Source: Nepenthes gracilis
Taxonomy: Eukaryota; Streptophyta; Magnoliopsida; Caryophyllales; Nepenthaceae
Assembly (NCBI GenBank): GCA_033239525.1
Contig: BSYO01000026.1
Span: 3,100,001 to 3,164,000 of the forward strand
DNA: 64,000 bases
Direction: 5' to 3'
Part shown: positions 26,101 through 39,287 of the stretch, one piece after another
Position numbering within the stretch: position 1 is the first letter of the stretch
Layout of the letters: every line of letters begins with the position of its first letter
The notes under the pieces: generated by a model
Databases searched by the model: none
What the model saw: only the letters and a program-made list of their open reading frames with translations
What the model was told of the DNA's origin: nothing
Position numbers and translations under genes: made by a program

Positions 26101-29100
26101 AACACGGCATGAGGACAACCACGCCTATCCTAGGCCGTTTAGTGTTGTCTGAGGCTGACCTGTTAAGGAGTTAGCAAGATCGAATTGTGGTGACTAAGTT
26201 GTTTAGGTCAAGTTTAAACTTTTGAGATGAAGTCGCTCTCTTGGCTCAGGATTTCAGAATAGTCAGACCCATGCTTTGCCCGATCTCACTTGCGGACATA
26301 TCATCCTTGAACCATTGCCCCTGGCCCCAAAGCCGAATACACGAGTTTGAGTGTAGCTTGGTAAAGATGGGTTGGAAGAAAAATAACATATGACTGTTCG
26401 ATCACATAATCAACTCAGAGTACATTGATTATGATTCTGAATAAAGGGTGAAGAAGATTTCTTAGCAAACTACGGCTAGTACTAGATAAGAGACTTTAGT
26501 TGAAGTTGGAATTTGAATAAGCTGCTAATATTCAGACAAAAGTTTCAGCAATTGTCCAATAAGAAATTAGTAAGCTTCCACTCATAGGCAATAGATTGTA
26601 CTAAGTGCTAGAGTGAACCCCTTGTAAGGAAACGGACGCTAGTCGGACAGTGAAATTGAGATGAGAGAATGATGATGATAATCACACACACAATAGAAAA
26701 AGGAAGGAATTGGACACACAATTTTACGTGAAAGCCTTTTTCTAAATAAGAGGGAGAAAACTATGAGATATTTAGTTTATAAAAATTTTACTATGTAAAA
26801 TTTTTGTTACAAAAACCCATTTGATTATAAAACCCTCAAAGAATAGAGTATAAGAACAAATGGGCAACTCCTTATATCTTTTGCTTCTTTCTTGCTCTTA
26901 AAATCTTAGCCTACCACCTACTCTACAAAGTCATTTTCCTGTCCCAAACTTTACAGTCAACTTACTTTACAAAGTCGGCTGCCAACTCTAAAAAGTTAAC
27001 TACCTACTCTACAAAATCAGTGTCTTTACTAAACTTTATAAATGACCAACTTTTCAGACAGGCAGCACTCTACCCGCCTTTACATCAGTATGGATCGAAT
27101 TGGCCTTATCACTACGGCTTGGCGGCACCACTCCTGCCAATATTTCACTCCGGCCAAATATTTTACTCCGGCCAATTGTTCACTTCGGCCAAGTATTCCA
27201 GTCCGGCTAATTGTTTCATTCCGGCAATTTATCACTTTGACATTTTCTTCACTCCGACATTCTTCACTCCAACCAATACTTTGTCATTAGGTCATATCAC
27301 CGCCCCCGCTTGCGTGTATGACAAACACAATAATACTTTCCCTTAATATTGTACCCATACATATTTGGTCAAACCTATTGTCCTATCAATCGAATATGAG
27401 CTCACATAGGAGTAATCCATATCTTAACACTTTTTTAGTGCTAAGATGACTAATAAGCCAACATATATAGCTCAAGCTCGAGGAGAACGGATCTACTTAG
27501 AATAGTTTTATATATAAGCAATATTCTTCAGTCTAGGACAAGCAAGGGTCCCTTGGGGGAGGAGCATGAGTGTGTAGGTCTGGTAAAGTTGTCATATCAA
27601 AGGAAAGCCGATGGGATTTCGGGTTTGGTCACTTAGTCCTGCTCGACCTGAGGCATCGATTTCAGGCAGAACTCATGAATGCCTAGGCCTAGTTAAGCTA
27701 TCAAATTTGATGAAATTATTTCAATTCCAAGGTAAAGAAACCAAGGATTTATCAAAAGTATTCACTCTGATGCTTAAGTAAAATCCATTTAGTTATGTTT
27801 AATTATGGAATATGCGTAAAGGCTTGAGAGTGTAGGCTATATGGATATAGTTTATGAGAAGGTAAGGTTGCTAAGATGGCCAAGCCCATTAGAGACACAG
27901 CAAATAATATAGAATGTTTTCCCATAAAATAGAATATTTATTTTTCATATTTTTTGACAAATAAGTAAAATATCTTTTTTTATTTCACAATTTTATTTTC
28001 TTTTTTATGAGTTTTTTTTTTGTTAACTTCCAAATAAAAAAGATTATTTTTTTTTATTATTATTTTCTTTTTCTTTAACTTTTTTAAAATCAAACATAGC
28101 TTTAAATGCATGATGTCATCCTTATTTCAAATAGAGGCTTTCGAGAAAGAAGGAAAAGAAAATGGAGAATAAGTCATATTTTAAATATTAATCGTGCAAT
28201 ACATCCTACTAGCTTCATCATTTTTAGTATTTATCAAAATTCAAAGAATTATAATAATTATATATTTTATAGTTAATTAAATCTATCGCATATTAAAAAA
28301 TAATTATCTATCTTTTAAATAATTAATACAATATCATATTAATGCTAAAATTTTGGTTATTTTTTATAAGTTTCTCACTGATTTCATATGCCATTTTTCA
28401 TTTTTGGTGCTAAAAAGGGTTCTTCGATCAACTTTTGTAGAAAGTTTCATTCGAGCAAAACCTTGATTTAACGATATAACTACAACGTAAGGGATGGAGT
28501 GGCGATTTTTGTAAAGATTTTGCTAGTCATAGATGATCCGTGTAATGGTTGCTTAAACAACTATCTTGACTATAACTATGATATTTTAATTTTAGGTCAG
28601 ATTAGGATTGATTATTTCAAACTTTATGAACATTGATTAAAAGAAAATGAGAGAATAAAAAATAAAAAATTTATCAACCATTTAGGGTTTGAATTGTAGT
28701 TTACTCTTTGTCAATCATAAAATTGGTCACGCTCATGTGGAGAATGTATTAGTGGTTATTTTAGTTTATTTTACTCTTATATTTATTCATCTTTTAGATC
28801 ATTCATTTGAAGGTATTATACAATTAAGATATTAGAGGTTAACCCGATCGTGGATTAATTATTAGTAATCAAACATTACATTTATAATATGATGCAAATA
28901 AATTGATTTGAAGGATATTATTGATAATTGGACTTACACTTGTAGTTATTTCATGGAGAATTATTTGTAATAGAAACTCATTATAGTAGAGATAGTTATT
29001 TGAACAAAAATAGTTTAGTAATTTTTTTTTTATTTGTTAAAAATTTTTATGTTATAACTGTTATTATTATCACTTTCTTATGAATTTATATTCAATCTGG

Positions 29101-29227
29101 ACCGTCCATTTAATTACCTGGCTTTTACACTTGAAATATTGGTATGTTTTGCAGTATTATCAACAAGAATCTACCAAGCTACGCCAACAAATACAGATAT
29201 TGCAGAGCTCTAACAGGTGCTCTCTCT

Positions 29228-29264
<37 letters not shown>

Positions 29265-32200
29265 GTACAAAATGGGGGTGATGTTAACCTAAATCCAACT
29301 TTTAGACTCGAATTCAATGGCTCAGATTAACTTATAAATATTAAAATAATCATTTAATTATACAGATATAATTTAAACTTTTTAATTTTTATAATTTAAT
29401 CTGAATCATTAGACTCAATTAAAATATTTAAAGATGAGTTTATCTTTAACAGGACTTGAATTCATCCCTAGTAGTAGATAATTACTTATTTACATTCTTG
29501 TTTTATAATTTTCTTATCTTTATTATCTGCCCTTTTTACAAATATCTTATCTTGTCATTGCATTTTTCTTGGGCATGATATAAGAGTGATTTTGGCTAAA
29601 CAATTATGAATTAATTTGTTTTTAAACTTCTGTTTTCTTAAAATTATTGAAGTTAATATATTAAAACTGAAATAAATTATAATCTGTGTAATGATTTAGC
29701 TGTTTTCTACAGGCATCTGATGGGAGAATGCTTAGATTCTTTAAGCATGAAGGAGCTCAAACAGCTGGAGAGTCGACTTGAACGAGGCAGTGCCAGAATC
29801 AGATCAAAGAAGGTATTTATTTATATTATTAATAATGTAAAATAACAAATATATTGATTGGTTAGTATAAATTAATAGATAAAATATTACATAATTTAAA
29901 TATGTTTTTTAAAAAAATATTTAAAGGGTGTCTTTTAAATATATATATATATTTTAGTTAGGTGGGCACATAACCAGGCTAAATAGATTTGTAAGTAAAA
30001 ACTATAAAATGTGATGTATTCCTTAATTATGGATTGAAACTTGGCTCTTTTTTAATCATATAATTTAATTGCTTATCAAAAAAATTTTTTTGTGCAAATT
30101 AAATAAATATTTTGGGATTTATCAATTAAAACACTTCACAACAAATATAACATACAGGAAACATTATTTGTAGACCTTGATTTGACAATATTAAAATAAA
30201 GATAAATAAATAAACTTTGTATTTAAAAAAAAAATTATCATATTTGTGACGATTTCAAAATAAATGAATGATAAAATAACCTTAAAGTAAAATTTAACTA
30301 AAACCGATGTCTAAATCAAAATCCGAGTTGGACATTGCAAAGCAAACCATACAACAATAATCAAAAACCGTAAATACTTGCGAAATGTAATATATCCAAA
30401 TTTCAAATATATAGTTTAAATTATGATTTTGTAGGTAAAATTTATAATATTGATAGAATATAAAATTATACAAACTATGCAAAATTATTCAAAGTCCAAA
30501 TCATATGTTTTAAAAATTTTGAAAATCCAAAGTCTAATAATTGTAAATATCACATTAGAATTTACAAATTTTAAAAGGCCACAAATTTTAAAAGGCCAAA
30601 TAATTCAAAACATAAAGAAAAATACATGTTGATATTTCAAAAATTCTAAATCATACCAAATATGAGAATTAAGGGCAAAAGTTGATTTTGAAAAATAGTT
30701 ATATATATTTTTAATAATTTTATGTTAAAATATTATTATTTAGACCAGTAGATAGGCCATCTTCAATAATTTTGTAGATCAAACGTTAATTTTCTTAACA
30801 CATGTGGATGATAGCGGCAATCTTGAAATATACTTAATATACAAGGACATTAGAATATACAGTGTCATTAATTTCTTCTAATCGTTTTCAAAGAAAGCAA
30901 TGGAGGATACGATAATAAATATCAAACCTTTTTTATTTTGTTGAAAAAATACAAATATAAAACTTTTAACTTTATAAAAACGTGTAAACTCATATCAAAA
31001 TAAAAAAGAGTCCCAATTGAGCACATGCATAAACTATTAATATGGAAGGCCAAATAGAAAAAAGTTTATAACTTTTTTTCACAAATCTTTTTATATATGA
31101 ATATAATATCCTAAAATATTTTTATATAAAAATATAATATTTTAAAATATTTATTTGTTTTATAAAATTTGAACAAACTTTCAAATATTATAAAAACCAA
31201 ATAAAACTTTAAATTATTAGGTAAAAATACAAGTATATAATAATATTCAAAATAAGGATATAAAATGATGATATGTATATACAGTAAAATAATAAATATA
31301 AATAAAATTCAAGAATAATAAAAATAGATCAAAGAATGAGTTTATAAAATATATCTTAAACCTCTAATATAACTGATTTGGCTACAAAAATTTTAGATTT
31401 CTCTTTTTTTCTCTTATTCTTCTTCTCTTTCCTCTCTCTCTATCTCCCCTATCACTTTTCTCACTTAAAATGACCAACACAAGCGCAGGTGGAATTGTAT
31501 ATTACAATTGCCACACGAATGTTAGATAAATACGTACCAGGTGCTACAACATAACATTGGCATGTACGAGAACTGGCTCAAGAAATATCATTGTGTGTGG
31601 TTTACTATGTTAAGCAGCGTAATTAACAATTTAATTGGTGAGTTATAGGAATATCCAAGGGCTCAAACATTATGGTTGCTTTAAAGATTAAGTTTAGTGT
31701 GATATGTATCACTAGATTTAATGGATTGAATATGAAATTTGACTCCTATTATATGTGCTCCAAATATACGATGAAGCACCATCTACAAGTGACATCGACT
31801 ATGATCTACAAGTTCGAGACTGTTGAAAATAGTGCCTCTGATTAGTAGCATATTCAAGTAGTGAATTGTTTGTTGATAAGCTCTTGGATGAATATGAGCC
31901 AAAATTTGACGTATAATAAAAATATCAAAACTTTTAATGATGTGACACACTATTTGGATATTGTGGCAAGGTGCTTAGAAGTAATCAAGCCTAATAGTTT
32001 AGTATATCTGGTTGAGTCAAGTTCATATAAGATATTTAGGTCCAATGCTAGAACTCTAACTACACTCTCAAACAAGGAGGAGCTTCTAGGTTAGCGCCTA
32101 GGAAGTATAGGATTGTCAAGCTCTAGGAAAACACGCTGGAATAAAGGATAAGTCCAGGCTGGTCTTACTTCAGTTGTAGAAAAGAAGGCCACTTTACTCA

Positions 32201-35200
32201 TGAATGCACTATTGAAGAAGATATTATTTAAGTCTTCTCGATTAGTACGTGTAGCTAGCTAAATTATGATTGTTGACTTTGCTCCAATCTGGACTATAGG
32301 CTCAATAGTAATCGAGCATATAATGAGAGATTGGGTTCGATTTGTGGAATACCACTAGAGTCCTGCATTGATTAAACATATAAAAGTGGAAAATGGAGAT
32401 AGCGTGGAGGTGCTGGGGATTGGCACTTATTGTGATGGTCCATATTTTTTTGCCGAAAATCCGGCAGAATTTCGTCTATAATATGAATATTTGCTAATAC
32501 AAAAATCTGTATAATTTCCTCTACAATACAAAACGCATCCAAATAATCTCGACATTCGACATCAAATAACAACACACAAAACCACATAGTATTCATTTGC
32601 CACATACAATTCATGGCTCCAACGATGTATATCTAGATGCAATGTCGGTGCAAGAGATATGCCACTAAGTACCTATTATAAACCACAATAACCCGTGAAA
32701 GTATAATAAATCCAATACAGTGGAAACTAAACTATCTAGTTATCAGTTATATGTACAATATATATTAAGATTTCAAAATAAATATAATTATATACAATTT
32801 TTTCATGACATAAATAAAACTACAAGTAATAAGTCTTCGATATGATCTTCCAATTCAAAACCTAGCCTATTTCAAAACTTTATGCTATCCCATCAGGTAT
32901 AAATGACATGTGCTAAATTGGAGACAAGAAAAAGTAATAGTGAATCAAAACTCAACAAGTGTATCATATTCAAAAGTAGTAGATAATATAAGCGAAGTGA
33001 AGTAAAAAAAAGATATATAATCATGAAGGAGATGCATAAGTAGGAACATCATCAATTATACGTTGGAACACAATTTTTTTCTCCTTGAAATATAATTTAT
33101 ACATGATTATTTATCGTTGCAGATTAGAATCAATAAGCCTTACTAACTAAAGATATAGGAGGATGAGGAATGATCATGATATCCTGTATAATCTAAGGCT
33201 GAACAACGTACTCAACGTCCAATAACAAACTTTTGTCTAAAAAAGGTCGAACACCACGTAGCATATCGGTATGCCTATCACCCGGTCATACAGGGCCAAT
33301 AAAACGTTACCTGAACCTCCCGTGGTTTAGAGGTAGTTATTGTCCTTTCACAATAATATCTTAAGGTTTGCCAATGGTATTACCCTCTACAATACGCGGC
33401 CAGAGTAATTCTTGAGTCTCTACTGTAATGCTAATGGCAGGTTAAGGGGTATTACCATCGTAGCACAATTCTATGGTATTAATTTCATGGCTTCTTATTC
33501 ATTTGAGAAAAGGTCCACCACAATTCAATTCACAATATCTCCGTCTGGGAGAATGATTCGATTACATATCATATTTGAAAAAGCACTTTTTGTGCTAACA
33601 TGAACAATCAAGTTTCGACCCCGAAAAATATAGCGGAAGCAAAAAAATAAATATCCAATATACGTAAAAAATATTTATTTCTAGATGCTAACGAGACAAC
33701 AAGCATGTACAATATATAACAATGAGCAAGAATGAAAAGACACGATTTTTGGTGATGAAGTGAAAACTCGATACCCACGGTAATTAAGAAAAACACTCCA
33801 AGCTTCAACAGCCAGGGAAGTAATACATTATGAAAATTAACTTACAGACCGGATGGTAACGACGCTCTAACCTAGCCGACTTACTCTCGTCACGTGATCC
33901 CTACCAAGGAACTCCTTGGATTTGTCCGCGGCAACGGAATCGGACACCTTCCGATCTTCACGTCAATCTTTCCTCAAACCAATTGAATTGCCTATCACGA
34001 TCAAGTCTCCTTCTTCAACGCACTTACGTCTCCAACGAAGGTAGAAGGATGCAAAAGTTTGAAAAGAAAAAGAGAAGTGATGAGAAAACTCTTTAGAACA
34101 TGAAGTTCAAAGTTGTAACTTTTGATTTTCTCAAGAGAAGCTAAATCAATGAAGAATGGAAGGCTTTCTTCTCAAGTTTAATGGCTCCACAAGATGTCAA
34201 CAGAGGCTCTGACGTGTTTAGGGTTTTAAAAACATAAGGTATGTATTTATAGAGAGCTCTAAATTTTCATTTAAAATTTTGCCCGTTGGACCGGCGCTCG
34301 AGTGGAGCTCGAGTACGCGGCGGGCGGACGGAGGGTTTCGTAAGAAACCCTGCCGGAGTTCGAGCGGCCAGAAGGCGAGTAGCGAGCGGGCACCATTCTG
34401 GATTTTCGACTCGCGCGGGTATCGAGCGCCTGGCGAGCGGGATACATTCTGGATTTTCGGCTCGAGCGGGTATCGAGCGCCAGGCAAGCGGGGTACGTTC
34501 TGGATTTTTGGCTCGAGCGGGGATCGAGTTCCAAGCGAGCGCGGGGGCTTCGGACGGTTCGAGCGATTAGAGGGCGGAACGGACAGAACGAACTTTAATC
34601 CGACAACCCACAACCCAACATTGATACAATAATACATGTGGTTACGGAATATGCCAATTAGATAAATGTCTCTAACAATGTTCCCCTTTGGCAATTCTGT
34701 GACAAAACTCAAAAAATAAAATAAAGAAATACAAGTGAATCACGGGTTCAGATACCACCAAGATAGAACCTGTGTACATAAAAATCTACGCCTAGTGAGA
34801 TACAAAAAAAATAAAAGAAACTACACTAGTACTGCCGAGTCGATGTAATGTAGTGACAGCTGCATCAGTGTAACAGAATTGCCTGGACAAGCAGGTTAGA
34901 ACCAATAAGACGGAAGATAATAAGGGAGAACAACATGCACTTTAAATAAATATGAGATATAAGCAGTACTGACTGAAGCGGAAATAACATATAACGGGTC
35001 TCCCCCTAACGACAAGACTACCCCTAATTGTAATAACATTTCTCCTAATTTTCATTTCTATGAAAAGTAACATATAACGAGTCTCCCCCTAACATAAATA
35101 ACAAAGAGCCCCAAATCTCCCCTAATCTCCCCCTATCACAAATGAATCAAGTCTCCCCCCTTTTGTCACGAATGGCCAAGGGGTCGTGTAACTCACTTTT

Positions 35201-38200
35201 CTTAACCCAGATTTGTCGTACGGAATTCACTTTTGTATTCAACCTTTTAACTTGTACATCCAATTGCTGAATGTGATCAACAAGTCTATTCATTTTTAAT
35301 CTTGATCTTTGGTTATGCAAAAGATTCATGGTGTAGCATCGTGGACGAACGTGACCAACTTTTCCACACGCATAACAGGTAGGCACAAACTTAGATACGG
35401 AAGAATTGTTCATAGCCTTGTGATTATGTAGATTAGTTGAACCAAGTCTGTTATCCACACGTTGAGGCACGGTCTTAATTACTTTGGGTGTGATGACGTG
35501 TTCGTTTGAAATATTCATGGCGTCATTTTGAACAATAGTTGCAGCATACCCTAAACCCTGTTTATTTCCACCAATTTTTCCCAACCCGAGCATATGATCT
35601 AATTTTGTGAACCCACTCAAGAATTGTTTTAAATCTTTTCGAGAAGTCTCAAGTTCAAATTCTAAAATTGTGAGTTGCTTAGCAAATGAGACTTTCAGAT
35701 TCTCAATTTCTTGGATTTTAGAATCTAACTCAGATTGATGAACTAATTTTTCTTGTTCCAACTCAAGGATCCTACTGTTTAAGGTTTTATTTTGTTTCTT
35801 TACTTTTAAGCATTCCCTAAACAGTTTATCGTACGCTTCTTGGAGACCATCAAATTCAGCTTCTAACTCAGCCTCAGAACCATCAGATTGATTAATATTT
35901 TCTACAGCATTGTCACACATTGAGGTCATAAACGCCATGTACTTGACAGGGCCATTTTCAGAATATTTTTCATCCTCTTCTTCTTCGTCATCGTTTAATG
36001 TCATATTAGCTTTAAAGACTTGACCTTGTTGGCATTTAAGGTTTGGGCATTCAGCCCGATAGTGATCAAAACCTTTACATTCATGACATTGAACTCCTTG
36101 AGTCGTTTTTGATTTGGAATCCTTGAGTTCATGTCGGTCTTTCTTCTCAAATTTTGGTGAGCGTTTTGAGTTCACATCAAATTTGTTTGATGAAGATCTA
36201 TTTGTTTTCAAAAACTTTTTAAAATTCTTAACAAATAGGGAAAATTCACCATCGCTACACGATTCTTCATTAGAATCTCGATTTTGCTCTTCCCTACTTG
36301 ATTTTAGAGTAAGTGATTTATTCTTCTTTGATTGTGGTAATGTGTGCTCATAAGTTTGTAGGGACTGTACAAGTTTTTCAATTTTCAATTTGTCTAAATC
36401 TTTGCTCTCTTCAATTGCAGTCACTTTGGGTCTAAATCATTCAGGCAAAGATCGTAGAACTTTTCTAACAATCCTATTTTTCGGGATTCGTTCTCCTAAA
36501 TTAAACGTGAAATTTACAATATCATTTAATTGAGTATAGAACTCATCAAAGGTCTCATCATCTTTCATTTTTATTTTTTCGAATCTAGTAGTGAGCATTT
36601 ACAATTTAAAATTTTTAACAAGTTTTGTACCTTCATGAGTAATTTCTAAGATATCCCACGCATCTTTAGAAGTCTTACACATTGAAATTCGTTTAAACTC
36701 ATCGGGAGATACAGCCATAAAAATAGCATGTAGCCCATTACTGTTCCAATTACATGCATTAAGTTCCTCTTTGGTCCATGAAGATAAGACTTTTGGTTCG
36801 TTACCACTGGAACTAGTGGGTGGAGTCCACCCAACTTGGGTACTTGCCCAAACACGCTCATCTAGAGATTTTAGGAAGGCTCTCATCCGAACATTCTAAT
36901 AGGCATAGTTACTCCCATTAAAGAAGGGAGGAACGGAGAATGATCCACTCGTATACATCTAGATTTGGGATCACGGATCGGGGTAATTCTCTGATACCAA
37001 TTGAAAAAGCACTTTTTGTACTAACGTGAACAATCAAGTTTCGACTCCGAAAAATATAGCGAAAGCAAAAAAATAAATATCCAATATACGTAAAGAATAT
37101 TTATTTCTAGATGCTAACGAGACAACAGGTATGCACAATATATATAATAATGAGTAAGAATGAAAAGACACAATTTTTGGTGACGAAGTAAAAACTCGAT
37201 ACCCAGGGTAATTAAGAAAAATACTCCAAGCTTTAACGGCCAGGGAAGCAATGCACTATGAAAATCAACTTACAGACCGGGTGGTAACGACGCGCTAACT
37301 TAGCCGACTTACTCCCGACACGTGATCCCTACCAAGGAACTCCTTGGATTTTTCCACGACAACGGAACCGGACACCTTCTGGTCTTCACGTCAATCTTCT
37401 CTCGAACCAATTGAATTGCCGATCACGATCAAGTCTCCTTCTTCAACGCACCTACGTCTCCAACGAAGGTAGAAGGATGCAAAAGTTTGAAAAGAAAAAT
37501 AGAAGTGATAAGAAAACTCTTTAGAATATGAAGTTCAAAGTTGTAACTTTTGGTTTTCTAAAGAGAAGCTAAATCAATAAAGAATGGAATGCTTTCTTCT
37601 CAAGTTTAATGGCTCCACAAGATGTCAACAGAGGCTCTGGCGTGCTTAGGGTTTCAAAAACATCAGGCATGTATTTATAGAGATCTCCAAATTTTCGTTT
37701 AAAATTTTGCCCGTTGGACCGGCGCTTGAGCGCGCGGTGGGCGGACGGAGGATTTCGTGAGAAACCCTGTAAGAGCTCGAACGGCCAGAAGGTGAGCAGC
37801 GAGTAGGCACCATTCTGAATTTTCGGCTCGAGCGGGTATCGAGCGCCTGGCGAGTAGGGTACATTCTGGATTTTCGGCTCAAGCGGGTATCGAGCGCCAG
37901 GCGAGCAGGGTATGTTCTGGATTTTTAGCTCAAGTGGGGATCGAGCTCCAGGCAAGCGCGTGGGCTTCGGACGGCTCGAGCGATTAGAGGGCGAAACGGA
38001 CAGAACGGACTTTAACCTGACAACCCACAACCCGACATCGTTACAATAATACATATGATCACGAAATATACCAATTAGACAAATATCTCTAACAATATTA
38101 TAGACTTCCCTCCGATTATATATATGATTATTATCTTTCTTTCGAATTTAAATCTTTTCACAAGTCAATTTGGATGTACGAACAATATAATACATAGAAA

Positions 38201-39252
38201 GGATTAGAATTCCTTATCACATTAGGCAATTATCACTTTGGGAGCCTCCGGAACATATTTCCTTCACAACGAAATACATACACATTTTTTCGGGGCTTAC
38301 AATTGAACATATACAATTAAACATAGTTTTCATAACAATTAATTACGATGAAAGTATGTAAAATTTTAATTTGGCTTCGGGTGAATAGTGCCGCGCATGA
38401 ACAGTGCATGTGAATAGTCCCAACTGCGCATATCGGATAATTCATGAAATTTCGGGTATCCAATGGGTAAATTACTAAATTTAAATCATGGGTAATCATA
38501 CTCTCAATTTAATTTATATATAAAACTCGAAATATGTGCTTAAACGAGGTCCGGGCACGGGTCTAATGTTTCGCAAACAAAAATCCACATAAAATTATCA
38601 AATCGGGTATCCAATCGATAAATTAACTTATGTAGGATATGGGTAATGATATTTTAGTCCAAATTTATGTGACAGCCCCAAAAATCTGTGGGTAAAATGG
38701 TCTAGGATTGGATGAACAGTACTAGGGCCGTTTTTAGAGTTTTCGGACGTTACAAATGGGTCAATACTTATGAGATTGGACACCCAATTGAAGTATATGT
38801 ATAATTAGAATATGATAATTCATAATTAAGGGACAAATAGTATAAAATTCGAAGACAAGAGAGAGAACCCGAGTTGGACGCGGGTCTAGGGTTTGGCAAA
38901 GCCAAACCGAGCAAATTGAAGGAGAAAATCAACAATAAACTATAAATACCTCAAAAATATTCATGGGTTTCCTATTTTTTATGATTTGGATGGGTATCAG
39001 GATAATAATATCCGAGGGGGGTTGAACAAAAATCAACAAGAATGGAAGAGAAAGGTATAGATGCACTTGTCTCGACCTGCTCTACGATTTTTTCAATTAA
39101 CTTGAAGTCGGAATTGAATCCGAGGGCCTCTATTTACTTGTTTCTCTCTCTTCTCCCTCCCTCTCTCTCTCTCCCTGAAGCCTCCCTCTCTTCTCGTGTT
39201 CTCTTTGCCTCCCACGTTCCCTGATTCCCCCTCCCCATGCTATTATGTTATA

Positions 39253-39287
<35 letters not shown>

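Larger units (their letters stand above)
33576..38094 (-). mobile_element. Gag-only non-autonomous Ty1/copia element, SIRE-like, nested in the LARD LTR
   Basis: The LTRs 33576-34677 (1102 bp) and 37002-38094 (1093 bp) begin TGAAAAAGC and end TCTAACA on +. A perfect 5-bp duplication ATATT flanks the element (33571-33575, 38095-38099). On the minus strand, the primer-binding site TGGTATCAGAG (complement of 36989-36999) follows the right LTR and a purine tract (complement of 34678-34692) precedes the left LTR. The 2.3-kb interior holds a gag and several purine-rich GGGGGAGA runs (34990-35160) but no protease, integrase or reverse transcriptase. The first 100 LTR bases differ at only 5 positions, all transitions, so it is far younger than its host LTR. 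Confidence 0.9.

Noticed and set aside
31861..32094. A standalone 77-codon gene
   Set aside because: Its sequence is copia gag (NKNIKTF, VESSS), part of a decayed element, not a host gene.
34218..34712. Overlapping open frames on both strands in the copia LTR
   Set aside because: They come from the 51-bp tandem repeat in the LTR; the same frames recur in the other LTR and match no protein.
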